From positions 1 through 6,607 of the forward strand of contig JAGBGW010000209.1 in the NCBI GenBank assembly GCA_017935825.1: a stretch of 6,607 nt of DNA, read 5' to 3'. The notes beneath the pieces were generated by a model. That model worked only from the letters and a program-made list of their open reading frames with translations, was not told where the DNA came from and did not search any database. Numbering within the stretch: position 1 is the stretch's first letter; every line of letters starts with the position of its first letter. The stretch is from Clostridia bacterium (GTDB lineage: Bacteria; Bacillota; Clostridia; Christensenellales; Maliibacteriaceae). This document shows positions 1-6,193 of this stretch, piece by piece. A program made the position numbers and the translations under genes.

Positions 1-1427
1 CGTTCACCATCGAGCGTGACGGCTATAATGCGGAACTGTACGACTGGTCGGTCTTTGCCACGGGTGATATCGAAAACTACTATTTAGGTCCGAGGCTGAC
101 ACAGGAACTGTACGATGATATCATGGCAACAGAAGGTGTTACAGGCGGCAACTGGGAGCAGCGCGGTCTGACTTTTTTTGAAATCGCACAGCCATTTACT
201 CCTGTGGCAGGGCAGAATATGTATTATTACAACCGACAGGAAGTTGCCCCTTGGGAGGTTGAGATTTTTGATTATCGGGAGTATTTGTTCTACGCCACTA
301 TGGTGTATGCTTATGAAAACGAGAATTCAGAATTGCAGAATTTCTTTACAACAGGCAGCTGTGAGCTGGTAGAGGGACGGCACATCGCACCCGACGATGT
401 GGATACGGTGCTGGTTTCTACGGAACTGGCAGAGTTGAACGGTTGGAAGGTGGGAGATACCATTCAAGTCGGTACGTCTTACCTGATGCAAAGTGAGCTG
501 ATGCTTTGGGAAGATCCGGAAGCACTGGAACTTTTAAGCTCGCCCGAAACATTTGGTCAGCGTGAATTTTATTACTCCTTCCCATTGCAGATCGTGGGTC
601 TGTTTGATGTAAAGATCGCGGCGCGCGGTGATGAAGAAGAGGATGGTTTGTCGGAAGGCTTCATGCCGCAGAATATGTTCATCACAAGCAGCAATGCGGC
701 GGATAAGATTTATGAAGCACTGGGCGGCGATCCGAACAATATTATGCCCATCGATCAGGAAATGCGCGGTGATCAGATGACATTCTCCGTTGAAGATGCG
801 GATATTCTGGACGATGTGATCGCACAAATCAAGGCAGAGCATCCCGAAACCGAGCTGCTTCGCTGGACCACCAACGACAATGCCTTTGCCGCATCCACCG
901 CACCCATTGCGTGGATGAACAAGCTGATCAAAATCGCCATTTATGTTTTGATCGGCACGGGGCTGATGTTATTGATCCTGGTGCTTCTTTTCTGGAGTCG
1001 TTCCAGACGGCGCGAGGCAGGTATTTTGCTTGGTTCAGGCATCTCCCGCGGCAGCATTTTGGCGCAGCATCTGACGGAAGGCGTGGCGCTTACGCTGGTG
1101 GCGGTACTTCTTTCCATCCTGCCTGCGGTCTGGATCGGACAGGTGATGGAAGAAAAGCTGATGGATATCGGTACGGTGCAAAGCTCGCAGGCGGAGCTTC
1201 TTGCAGGCGACACCACGGGGCGCGGCATGAGCGGCGACCTGTACATGCGCGACACCTTCAAGGCCTACCGCAACTTTGCTCCCGATGATGTGGAAATCAC
1301 CCTTGACCTGACCACCGTGGGCATCGCTGCCGCCATGATGCTGCTTGGCACGCTTGTTGCGATCATACTTGCCAATGTGCAAAGCTTCATCTACAAGCCA
1401 AAACAACTGCTGGCACAAAAACAATAA
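1..1427 (+). CDS. FtsX/MacB-type ABC transporter permease, C-terminal part (5' end outside window)
   Basis: The reading frame is open from the first full codon at position 3 to the TAA at 1425-1427, so the gene begins upstream; the ATG at 123 is internal, because about 40 codons before it read through without a stop. The visible 474 residues start with a large hydrophilic region (to about 910) of the kind that lies outside the membrane in MacB/FtsX permeases. Three hydrophobic segments follow, at roughly 920-992, 1054-1140 and 1309-1383. The loop after the first is basic (SRSRRREAGILLGSG), typical of the FtsX domain's cytoplasmic side, and about 60 polar residues separate the second and third. 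The expected first membrane segment and any partner ATPase would lie upstream. Such permeases move peptides, lipids or drugs, or transmit mechanical signals to cell-wall enzymes; the substrate cannot be told here. The family call is firm, the function open. Confidence 0.85.
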   Translation, partial: FTIERDGYNAELYDWSVFATGDIENYYLGPRLTQELYDDIMATEGVTGGNWEQRGLTFFEIAQPFTPVAGQNMYYYNRQEVAPWEVEIFDYREYLFYATMVYAYENENSELQNFFTTGSCELVEGRHIAPDDVDTVLVSTELAELNGWKVGDTIQVGTSYLMQSELMLWEDPEALELLSSPETFGQREFYYSFPLQIVGLFDVKIAARGDEEEDGLSEGFMPQNMFITSSNAADKIYEALGGDPNNIMPIDQEMRGDQMTFSVEDADILDDVIAQIKAEHPETELLRWTTNDNAFAASTAPIAWMNKLIKIAIYVLIGTGLMLLILVLLFWSRSRRREAGILLGSGISRGSILAQHLTEGVALTLVAVLLSILPAVWIGQVMEEKLMDIGTVQSSQAELLAGDTTGRGMSGDLYMRDTFKAYRNFAPDDVEITLDLTTVGIAAAMMLLGTLVAIILANVQSFIYKPKQLLAQKQ

Positions 1428-1442
1428 ATCGATTTATCCTCT

Positions 1443-1474
1443 GGGATCGTCACAAACGGCGGTCCCTTTCTTTT
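1443..1474 (+). terminator. Probable rho-independent terminator of the permease gene
   Basis: A 7-bp stem (GGGATCG at 1443-1449 with CGGTCCC at 1460-1466, one G-U pair) closes a 10-base loop. It is followed by TTTCTTTT at 1467-1474. It lies 15 bases after the permease stop codon, where a terminator is expected. The T-tract is interrupted by one C and the loop is fairly large, so efficiency is uncertain. Confidence 0.6.
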
Positions 1475-1486
1475 ATGAAAGATAGA

Positions 1487-1512
1487 GATCCCTCGACTTC
1501 GCTCGGGATGAC
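1487..1512. repeat. Interspersed palindromic repeat of the 'VIPSEVEGS' kind
   Basis: The element has outer arms ATCCC (1488-1492) and GGGAT (1505-1509) around a CGACTTCG-type core. Read on the minus strand in one frame it gives VIPSEVEGS. From memory, this string recurs in many spurious predicted proteins from bacterial genomes and metagenomes, because the DNA element is widespread between genes. It is followed by two further small palindromes: TGAC/GTCA at 1509-1520 and TTTGATCAAA at 1521-1530. Its function is unknown; it should not be annotated as coding. Confidence 0.6.
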
Positions 1513-1605
1513 AAGAGTCATTTGATCAAACTTTGTAGGGACCGTGCTCCTGCACGGTCCGCAAACGTATGGTTGGAACCAAACGTCTGAGGGCGGCATA
1601 AATGC

Positions 1606-1636
1606 CGCCCCTACAGGGTTTGGTGAAACATCCAAC
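1606..1636. repeat. 31-bp exact direct repeat, copy 1
   Basis: This segment, beginning CGCCCCTACAGGG and ending AAACATCCAAC, is identical base for base to 1711-1741. It starts inside the 3' arm of hairpin b, so repeat and hairpin form one mobile or duplicated unit. The next bases differ (GCCT here, CCTT after copy 2). Confidence 0.9.
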
Positions 1637-1710
1637 GCCTGTAGGGAACAGGCCATGCCTGTTCCGAAAACGTCTGATGATGCTCTGACGTTCGCGAGCG
1701 ATTCGTGAAT

Positions 1711-1741
1711 CGCCCCTACAGGGTTTGGTGAAACATCCAAC
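1711..1741. repeat. 31-bp exact direct repeat, copy 2
   Basis: This is identical to 1606-1636 and lies 105 bp downstream of it. It begins inside the 3' arm of hairpin d, repeating the arrangement seen at copy 1 although the hairpin stem itself is different. Only two copies with a long intervening segment are present, so this is not a CRISPR array. Confidence 0.9.
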
Positions 1742-1780
1742 CCTTGTTCCGTAAACATGCAATTTTGCATCGTTTTCTCA

Positions 1781-1825
1781 TTCAATGAAATAATACTGAT
1801 TCACAAACATGAAAAAACATTTCAT
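1781..1825. promoter_or_regulatory. Candidate operator region with clustered TGAA/TTCA half-sites
   Basis: Five half-sites lie in 45 bases: TTCA 1781-1784, TGAA 1786-1789, TTCA 1800-1803, TGAA 1810-1813 and TTCA 1821-1824. The best inverted repeat is ATGAAA 1809-1814 with TTTCAT 1820-1825, separated by 5 bases, and it overlaps the likely -35 region of the promoter. A second, looser pair is TGAAAT 1786-1791 with ATTCA 1799-1803. Several RpiR-family operators are AT-rich palindromes with TGAAA/TTTCA-like arms, so autoregulation by the downstream regulator is a reasonable inference. AT-rich DNA can produce such motifs by chance. Confidence 0.4.
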
Positions 1826-1848
1826 ATATCGGCGCAATATGTTATAAT
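1821..1848 (+). promoter_or_regulatory. Sigma-A-type promoter with extended -10 for the lactate operon
   Basis: A perfect TATAAT lies at 1843-1848, preceded by TG at 1840-1841, giving the extended -10 form TGnTATAAT. The best -35 is TTCATA at 1821-1826 (4 of 6 consensus bases, 16-bp spacer), which is weak, as is common with an extended -10. Transcription would start near 1855, leaving an untranslated leader of about 40 bases before the regulator start codon. No other convincing promoter was seen between the genes downstream. Confidence 0.7.
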
Positions 1849-1893
1849 GTATACAGAACATTGTACGGAAACCACAGGATTGGAGAATTGTAT

Positions 1894-2754
1894 ATGGATC
1901 AACTTTCGCAGCGTCAGCCGGCGTTGCTTATGAAGATGCGCGATATGCGCGAAAATTTGAGCCGTGCAGAGCGGCAATTGGTGGATTATATTCTGGAAAA
2001 TCCGCAAAAAGTCATCACACTATCCGTGGCAGGCCTTGCAGATGCAAGCGGGGTCAGCGATGCCACGGTTGTTCGTGCTTGCAGAAAACTTGGCATGAGC
2101 GGCTATCAGGATTTGAAGGTGACCCTTGCGCAGGATATCGTCACGCCCCTGCAGAGCATTCATGAGGAGATCACTGCCGATGACGATGCCCGTGCCATCA
2201 CCGCCAAGGTTTTTAACAGCACCTTGAACGCACTGCAGTACACCCATGAGACACTGCGCCCCGAGACGATCGAGGATGCGGCGGAAGCGCTCATGGCGGC
2301 AAAGCGCGTGGCGATCATCGCACTTGGCAACTCCCACGCCATTGCCATTGACCTGCAGCATAAGCTCATGCGCCTTGGTATCCTTGCGACATGCTACACT
2401 GACTCCCACCTGATGACCATTGCAGCAGCAGGCATGGGGGAGGGTGATGTGGTCTTTGCCATCAGCCATTCGGGCTCTTCCCGTGATGTTGTAGATGCGG
2501 CAAAGCTTGCCTCCATGCGCGGTGCAAAGGTGATTTCACTGACCAACATCGGGCGGTCGCCCCTTTCCAAAATCGCGGATATCTGTCTTTACACCGCATC
2601 CAAGGAAACGCTGTACCGCATCGTGTCCCTTTCCTCGCGCATCGTGCAGATGGCCATCATCGACGCCATTTATACCATCATCGCCATCCGCAGCGAGGAT
2701 TCTGTTGAAGGCTTCAGACGCATCGAGCATGCGTTGGATAAAAAGAAATACTGA
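1894..2754 (+). CDS. RpiR/MurR-family transcriptional regulator (HTH plus SIS domain)
   Basis: The product is 286 residues, the usual size for the family. The start is ATG at 1894, 8 bases after GGAG (1882-1885); the frame also opens at a TTG at 1861, which lacks a ribosome binding site. The N-terminal helix-turn-helix domain covers about residues 1-77, with the recognition region near residues 44-64 (SVAGLADASGVSDATVVRAC). The SIS sugar-phosphate-binding domain follows from about residue 125, with the glycine-rich turn ALGNSHA at 143-149 and the phosphate-binding loop ISHSGSS at 190-196. Family members sense phosphosugars or related metabolites through the SIS domain and repress or activate nearby genes. 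Only 28 bases separate it from etfB, with no terminator, so it probably heads the lactate operon and controls it, and perhaps itself through the palindromes upstream. The effector is unknown. Confidence 0.93.
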   Translation: MDQLSQRQPALLMKMRDMRENLSRAERQLVDYILENPQKVITLSVAGLADASGVSDATVVRACRKLGMSGYQDLKVTLAQDIVTPLQSIHEEITADDDARAITAKVFNSTLNALQYTHETLRPETIEDAAEALMAAKRVAIIALGNSHAIAIDLQHKLMRLGILATCYTDSHLMTIAAAGMGEGDVVFAISHSGSSRDVVDAAKLASMRGAKVISLTNIGRSPLSKIADICLYTASKETLYRIVSLSSRIVQMAIIDAIYTIIAIRSEDSVEGFRRIEHALDKKKY

Positions 2755-2782
2755 TCGGATATACATATAGGAGGAAATGGTT

Positions 2783-3571
2783 TTGAACATTTTGGTGTGT
2801 ATCAAACAGGTGCCCGCGTCCAGCAACGTGCGTGTTGACCCCGTCACAGGCGTGCTGATTCGCGACGGTGCTGACGTAAAAATGAACCCCTACGACCTGT
2901 TTGCGCTGGAGATGGCGCTGCAGCTGCGCGATTGCTTCGGCGGCAAGGTGGATGTGCTGACCATGGGTCCGCCGCAGGCAAAGGATGTGCTGCTGGAAGC
3001 CATGTACATGGGCGCAGATGACGGCATGCTGCTGACCGACCGCCGTTTTGCAGGTGCTGACGTGGTTGCAACCAGCTACACTTTGAGCCAGGGCGCAACC
3101 GCCATGGGGGACTATGACCTGATCCTTTGCGGCAAGCAGACCACCGACGGCGATACCGCACAGGTGGGCGCGGAAATGGCTGAATTCCTTGGCATTGACC
3201 ATGCCACCAACGTCATTCGCATCGAGCGCGTCACCGATGCAGGATTGGATGTGATTGTAAACTTTGAACAGGAGGTTTACAATCAGACCATGGAATTCCC
3301 CTGTCTTCTGACCGTGGAAAAGGATGCAAACGTGCCGCGTCTTCCTTCCTATAAGAAAAAGAAGCAGGTGGACCCTGCCCGCGTGCGCATCTGTACGCTG
3401 GATGATTTTGCAGATCAGGATGCGACCCACTATGGTCTGTCCGGCTCTCCCACAAGCGTGGAAAAAATCTTCCCGCCTGAGAAAAATGACGACCGCATGA
3501 AGCTTTCCGGCACGGCGGCTGAGTGTGCAGACCAGCTGGTGGCACTTCTTGCCGACCGCCGTCTGATTTAA
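2783..3571 (+). CDS. etfB: Electron transfer flavoprotein beta subunit, bifurcating/LctB type
   Basis: The product is 262 residues, normal for EtfB, and begins MNILVCIKQVP, the typical family N-terminus. Start choice: AGGAGG at 2769-2774 is 8 bases before TTG 2783 but only 2 bases before the in-frame ATG 2777, so TTG is preferred; the ATG would add two residues (Met-Val). The signature CGKQTTDGDTAQVG is present, with DGDTAQVG at residues 122-129. This form is typical of flavin-bifurcating Etf proteins rather than the mitochondrial type. The C-terminal GLSGSPTSVEKIFPPE is also characteristic of clostridial EtfB. With EtfA it would form the cytoplasmic heterodimer that holds FAD, binds NAD+ and accepts electrons from the lactate dehydrogenase encoded downstream. 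The context (etfA, dehydrogenase, larA) points to LctB of lactate metabolism rather than an acyl-CoA dehydrogenase partner. Confidence 0.95.
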   Translation: MNILVCIKQVPASSNVRVDPVTGVLIRDGADVKMNPYDLFALEMALQLRDCFGGKVDVLTMGPPQAKDVLLEAMYMGADDGMLLTDRRFAGADVVATSYTLSQGATAMGDYDLILCGKQTTDGDTAQVGAEMAEFLGIDHATNVIRIERVTDAGLDVIVNFEQEVYNQTMEFPCLLTVEKDANVPRLPSYKKKKQVDPARVRICTLDDFADQDATHYGLSGSPTSVEKIFPPEKNDDRMKLSGTAAECADQLVALLADRRLI

Positions 3572-3589
3572 GAAAAGGGGGATAGGATC

Positions 3590-4777
3590 ATGGCATATTT
3601 GAAGATCAATCATGAAAAGATCGGTGCAGAAGAAAAACAGGCGCTGATCAAAATCTGTCCCTTCGGCGCCATCGTGGAAGAGGATGGAAAGCTCAATATT
3701 ACAAGCGCATGCAAGACCTGCAAGCTCTGCGTGAAAAAAGGCCCTGCAGGCTGCATTGAATTTGTGGAAGACGAGACCGCACCTGCCATTGACAAGTCCC
3801 TTTGGCGCGACGTGATCGTCTTTGCAGAACACGACGGTGCACAGGTGCATCCCGTTGTGCTGGAACTGCTTGCCAAGGCAAAGGATTTGACGAAGCAGAT
3901 CGGTCACCGCGTGTGCGCAGTGTGGATCGGTGATAGCGCAGAGGGGGCAGAAGAACTTTTGCACTATGGCGCAGACGTGGTCTATACCTACACCGATGCC
4001 GCGCTGAAAGATTTCTCCGTACTTCCTTACGCCCGCGTTCTGGAAGACTTTATTGAAAAGAAAAAGCCCTGCGCCATGCTGGTGGGTGCCACCAACATCG
4101 GCCGCTCTTTGGGACCGAGAATTGCGGCACGTCTTCGCACCGGCATGACCGCCGACTGCACAATGCTTGAAATGAAGGACAACACCGATTTGGTACAGAT
4201 CCGTCCTGCATTCGGCGGCAATATCATGGCACGCATCGTCACTCCCAAGACCCGTCCCCAGTTCTGCACCGTGCGCGAGAAGGTCTTCTCCGCTCAGGAA
4301 AGAACGGATGCGGCAATGGGTGAGCTTGTGGAAATGGCAGTGCCTGAACTGCCCGAAGGCAGCGTAGTCAATTCCGTCGTCAAGAAAGAAAAGTTGCAGT
4401 CCATCGCGGATGCCGACGTACTCGTCGTTGCAGGTCGCGGTGTGAAAAAGCAGGAAGATCTGGAAGAACTTCGTAAGCTTGCGGACCTGCTGGGCGGTCA
4501 GCTTGCATGCACCCGTCCCCTGGTGGAAGCAGGCTGGATGCCTGCCCATTGTCAGATCGGTCTTTCGGGTCGTACCGTCAAGCCCAAGCTGATCATCACC
4601 TTCGGCGTATCGGGCGCGGTACAGTTTGCAGCAGGTATGAAGTCAAGCGACTTGATCGTGGCGGTCAACACCGACCCTGCAGCATCTATCTTTGACGTGG
4701 CACATGTTGCAATCAACGCGGACCTGTATGAAGTCGTTCCGCTTCTTGCACAGAAAATTATGGAGGCACAGGCATGA
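3590..4777 (+). CDS. etfA: Electron transfer flavoprotein alpha subunit with N-terminal ferredoxin-like domain, LctC type
   Basis: The product is 395 residues, about 60 longer than a plain EtfA. The extra N-terminal part has CPFGAI at Cys23 and CKTCKLC with Cys41, Cys44 and Cys47. These probably bind one [4Fe-4S] cluster that relays electrons to or from ferredoxin, as in LctC of Acetobacterium woodii; Cys55 is an additional cysteine. The usual EtfA domains follow: the N-terminal fold from about residue 75, then the FAD-binding part with [23 protein letters not shown] (residues 339-350) and [14 protein letters not shown]. Phe346 stands where many EtfA proteins have His in the SGAxQH motif. The start ATG follows AAAGGGGG (ending at 3581) by 8 bases. 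The stop overlaps the next start by four bases (ATGA), indicating translational coupling with the dehydrogenase. Confidence 0.95.
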   Translation: MAYLKINHEKIGAEEKQALIKICPFGAIVEEDGKLNITSACKTCKLCVKKGPAGCIEFVEDETAPAIDKSLWRDVIVFAEHDGAQVHPVVLELLAKAKDLTKQIGHRVCAVWIGDSAEGAEELLHYGADVVYTYTDAALKDFSVLPYARVLEDFIEKKKPCAMLVGATNIGRSLGPRIAARLRTGMTADCTMLEMKDNTDLVQIRPAFGGNIMARIVTPKTRPQFCTVREKVFSAQERTDAAMGELVEMAVPELPEGSVVNSVVKKEKLQSIADADVLVVAGRGVKKQEDLEELRKLADLLGGQLACTRPLVEAGWMPAHCQIGLSGRTVKPKLIITFGVSGAVQFAAGMKSSDLIVAVNTDPAASIFDVAHVAINADLYEVVPLLAQKIMEAQA

Positions 4778-6192
4778 AATACAATACGATGACCATTGAA
4801 GATGCAAAATATCTTGCATCGGTAATCGCACCTGAGCGAGTGCTCTTCGGCGATGAAGTTTCCCACGACTACGGTCACGATGAGCTGGGCGATATCACCC
4901 GCGTGCCCGATTGCGTGGTAAAGCCCCTGACCACGGAAGAAGTGGCAGAGGTGATGAAGTATGCAAATGCACACCTGATCCCCGTGCTGGCGCGCGGTTC
5001 GGGCTCCGGTCTTGTGGGCAGTGCAGTACCCGTACATGGCGGCATCGTCATGGACATGACGGGTATGAATAAGATTCTGGAACTGGATGCGGACAACCTG
5101 ACGGTGCGCGTGCAGTGCGGCGTGCTGCTGATGGAACTTGCACAGTTTGCCCTTGACAACGGCTTTATGTATCCCCCCGATCCGGGCGAAAAGTCCGCTA
5201 CCATCGGCGGCAACATCAACACCAACGCAGGCGGTATGCGCGCGGTCAAATACGGCGTCACCCGTGACTATGTGCGTGCGCTGAAAGTGGTCCTGCCCAC
5301 GGGCGAGATTCAGGAATTCGGCGGCAAGGTCGTAAAGAACTCCTCGGGTTATTCTTTGAAAGACTTGGTGGTGGGCTCCGAAGGTACCCTTTGCGTGGTC
5401 ACCGAAGCCACCATGAAGCTGGTTCCCAAGCCTGCCCATTCCATCAGCCTTCTGGTACCCTTCCCGTCCATCGCGGAAGGTATCGGCGCAGTGCCGCACA
5501 TCGTGCGCAGCGGCGCAGCACCCACGGCAATTGAATTCATGCAGCGTGACGTTATTTTGAATGCGGAAGAGTTTTTGGGCAAGAAATTCCCCGATTCCAA
5601 GAGCGAAGCGTACATCCTTCTCACCTTCGACGGCGAGACCAAGCAGGGTGTGGAAGCAGCTTATGAGCAGATCGCGGAGCTTTGCCTTGAACTTGGCGCC
5701 ATCGACGTGCTGATCATGGACACCGACGAGCGCAAGGATCCCGTCTGGGCGGCTCGCTCCGCATTCCTTGAGGCCATCAAGGCTTCCACCGACTTCATGG
5801 ACGAGTGCGACGTGGTCGTGCCCAGAAGCCATGTGGCGGAATTCATCGAGTACACCCACGAAGTGGAGCGTGAAGTGGAACTTCGCATCCCCAGCTTCGG
5901 TCACGCTGGCGACGGCAACCTGCATATCTACCTTTGCCGCGATGGCTTGAACGACGAAGTCTGGAAACAGCGCCTTGAAAAGGCATTTGACCTGCTCTAC
6001 ACCCGTGCACATGCGCTGGGCGGCTTCGTTTCGGGCGAACACGGCATCGGCTACGTCAAGCGCGGCTATCTGTACGAGAGCGTGGGCGGCATCCAGACCG
6101 AGCTTATGCGCGGCATCAAGCGCGTCTTTGACCCCAACGGTATCCTCAATCCCGACAAGGTCATCGCACTTGAAAAAGAATCGGAGGGTTAA
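4774..6192 (+). CDS. lctD: FAD-linked D-lactate dehydrogenase (LctD/GlcD family)
   Basis: The 472-residue product matches the family length. The N-terminal FAD-binding (PCMH/VAO-type) domain spans about residues 40-215. It includes [14 protein letters not shown] (73-86) and [21 protein letters not shown] (from 134), the usual pyrophosphate-binding segments. The C-terminal oxidase domain carries GHAGDGNLH (376-384) and SGEHGIG (420-426); His377, His384 and Glu422 correspond to the metal ligands known in D-2-hydroxyacid dehydrogenases of this fold. It would oxidise D-lactate to pyruvate and hand electrons to EtfAB, letting the cell reduce NAD+ at the cost of reduced ferredoxin. The start overlaps the etfA stop (ATGA), with GGAGG at 4762-4766. 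Sequence alone cannot exclude glycolate or another 2-hydroxyacid as substrate; the adjacent lactate racemase gene favours lactate. Confidence 0.9.
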   Translation: MKYNTMTIEDAKYLASVIAPERVLFGDEVSHDYGHDELGDITRVPDCVVKPLTTEEVAEVMKYANAHLIPVLARGSGSGLVGSAVPVHGGIVMDMTGMNKILELDADNLTVRVQCGVLLMELAQFALDNGFMYPPDPGEKSATIGGNINTNAGGMRAVKYGVTRDYVRALKVVLPTGEIQEFGGKVVKNSSGYSLKDLVVGSEGTLCVVTEATMKLVPKPAHSISLLVPFPSIAEGIGAVPHIVRSGAAPTAIEFMQRDVILNAEEFLGKKFPDSKSEAYILLTFDGETKQGVEAAYEQIAELCLELGAIDVLIMDTDERKDPVWAARSAFLEAIKASTDFMDECDVVVPRSHVAEFIEYTHEVEREVELRIPSFGHAGDGNLHIYLCRDGLNDEVWKQRLEKAFDLLYTRAHALGGFVSGEHGIGYVKRGYLYESVGGIQTELMRGIKRVFDPNGILNPDKVIALEKESEG

Positions 6193-6193
6193 G

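Larger units (their letters stand above)
1534..1755. repeat. Composite array of four short hairpins with a common TGTAGGG boundary
   Basis: Four stem-loops occur in about 180 bases. (a) GGACCGTGC 1539-1547 pairs with 1552-1560. (b) GGGCGGCAT 1591-1599 pairs with 1602-1610. (c) GGAACAGGC 1645-1653 pairs with 1657-1665. (d) GCGATTC 1698-1704 pairs with 1707-1713. Hairpins a and c are preceded by TGTAGGG; b and d are followed by its reverse complement CCCTACA, so orientation alternates. The stems differ completely while the boundary is kept. Linkers are also repeated: AAACGTCTGA at 1581-1590 and 1668-1677, plus the 31-bp repeat listed separately. No plausible gene lies here. It looks like a nested cluster of REP- or MITE-like elements; no transposase is visible. 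Confidence 0.75.

Noticed and set aside
1424..1437. Perfect palindrome ATAAATCGATTTAT at the permease stop codon
   Set aside because: It is short and AT-rich, overlaps the stop codon, and has no T-tract or partner site, so it may be chance.
1606..1741. Possible CRISPR array from the two 31-bp identical repeats
   Set aside because: There are only two copies, with 74 bases between them that contain other palindromes, and no cas genes are visible.
1757..1776. ATGCAATTTTGCAT palindrome followed by CGTTTT as a second terminator
   Set aside because: The stem is short and AT-rich with a small loop, the T-run is only four bases, and no gene ends just upstream.
1450..1785. 111-codon minus-strand frame through the repeat array
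   Set aside because: Its peptide is made of translated DNA repeats (VSPNPVGA twice, VIPSEVEGS once). It is not a protein family.
1861..1893. TTG at 1861 as the start of the RpiR regulator
   Set aside because: It lies about 12 bases after the -10 box with no ribosome binding site, whereas ATG 1894 has GGAG at good spacing and gives a standard N-terminus.
2714..4549. 611-codon open frame on the minus strand across etfB and etfA
   Set aside because: It lies opposite two clearly recognised genes, is rich in Cys and His in a composition typical of antisense frames, and matches no family I know. It is a by-product of codon bias on the + strand.
4552..6042. 496-codon open frame on the minus strand across the end of etfA and most of lctD
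   Set aside because: It has the same Cys/His-rich antisense character, no recognisable domain, and lies opposite well-supported motifs of etfA and lctD.
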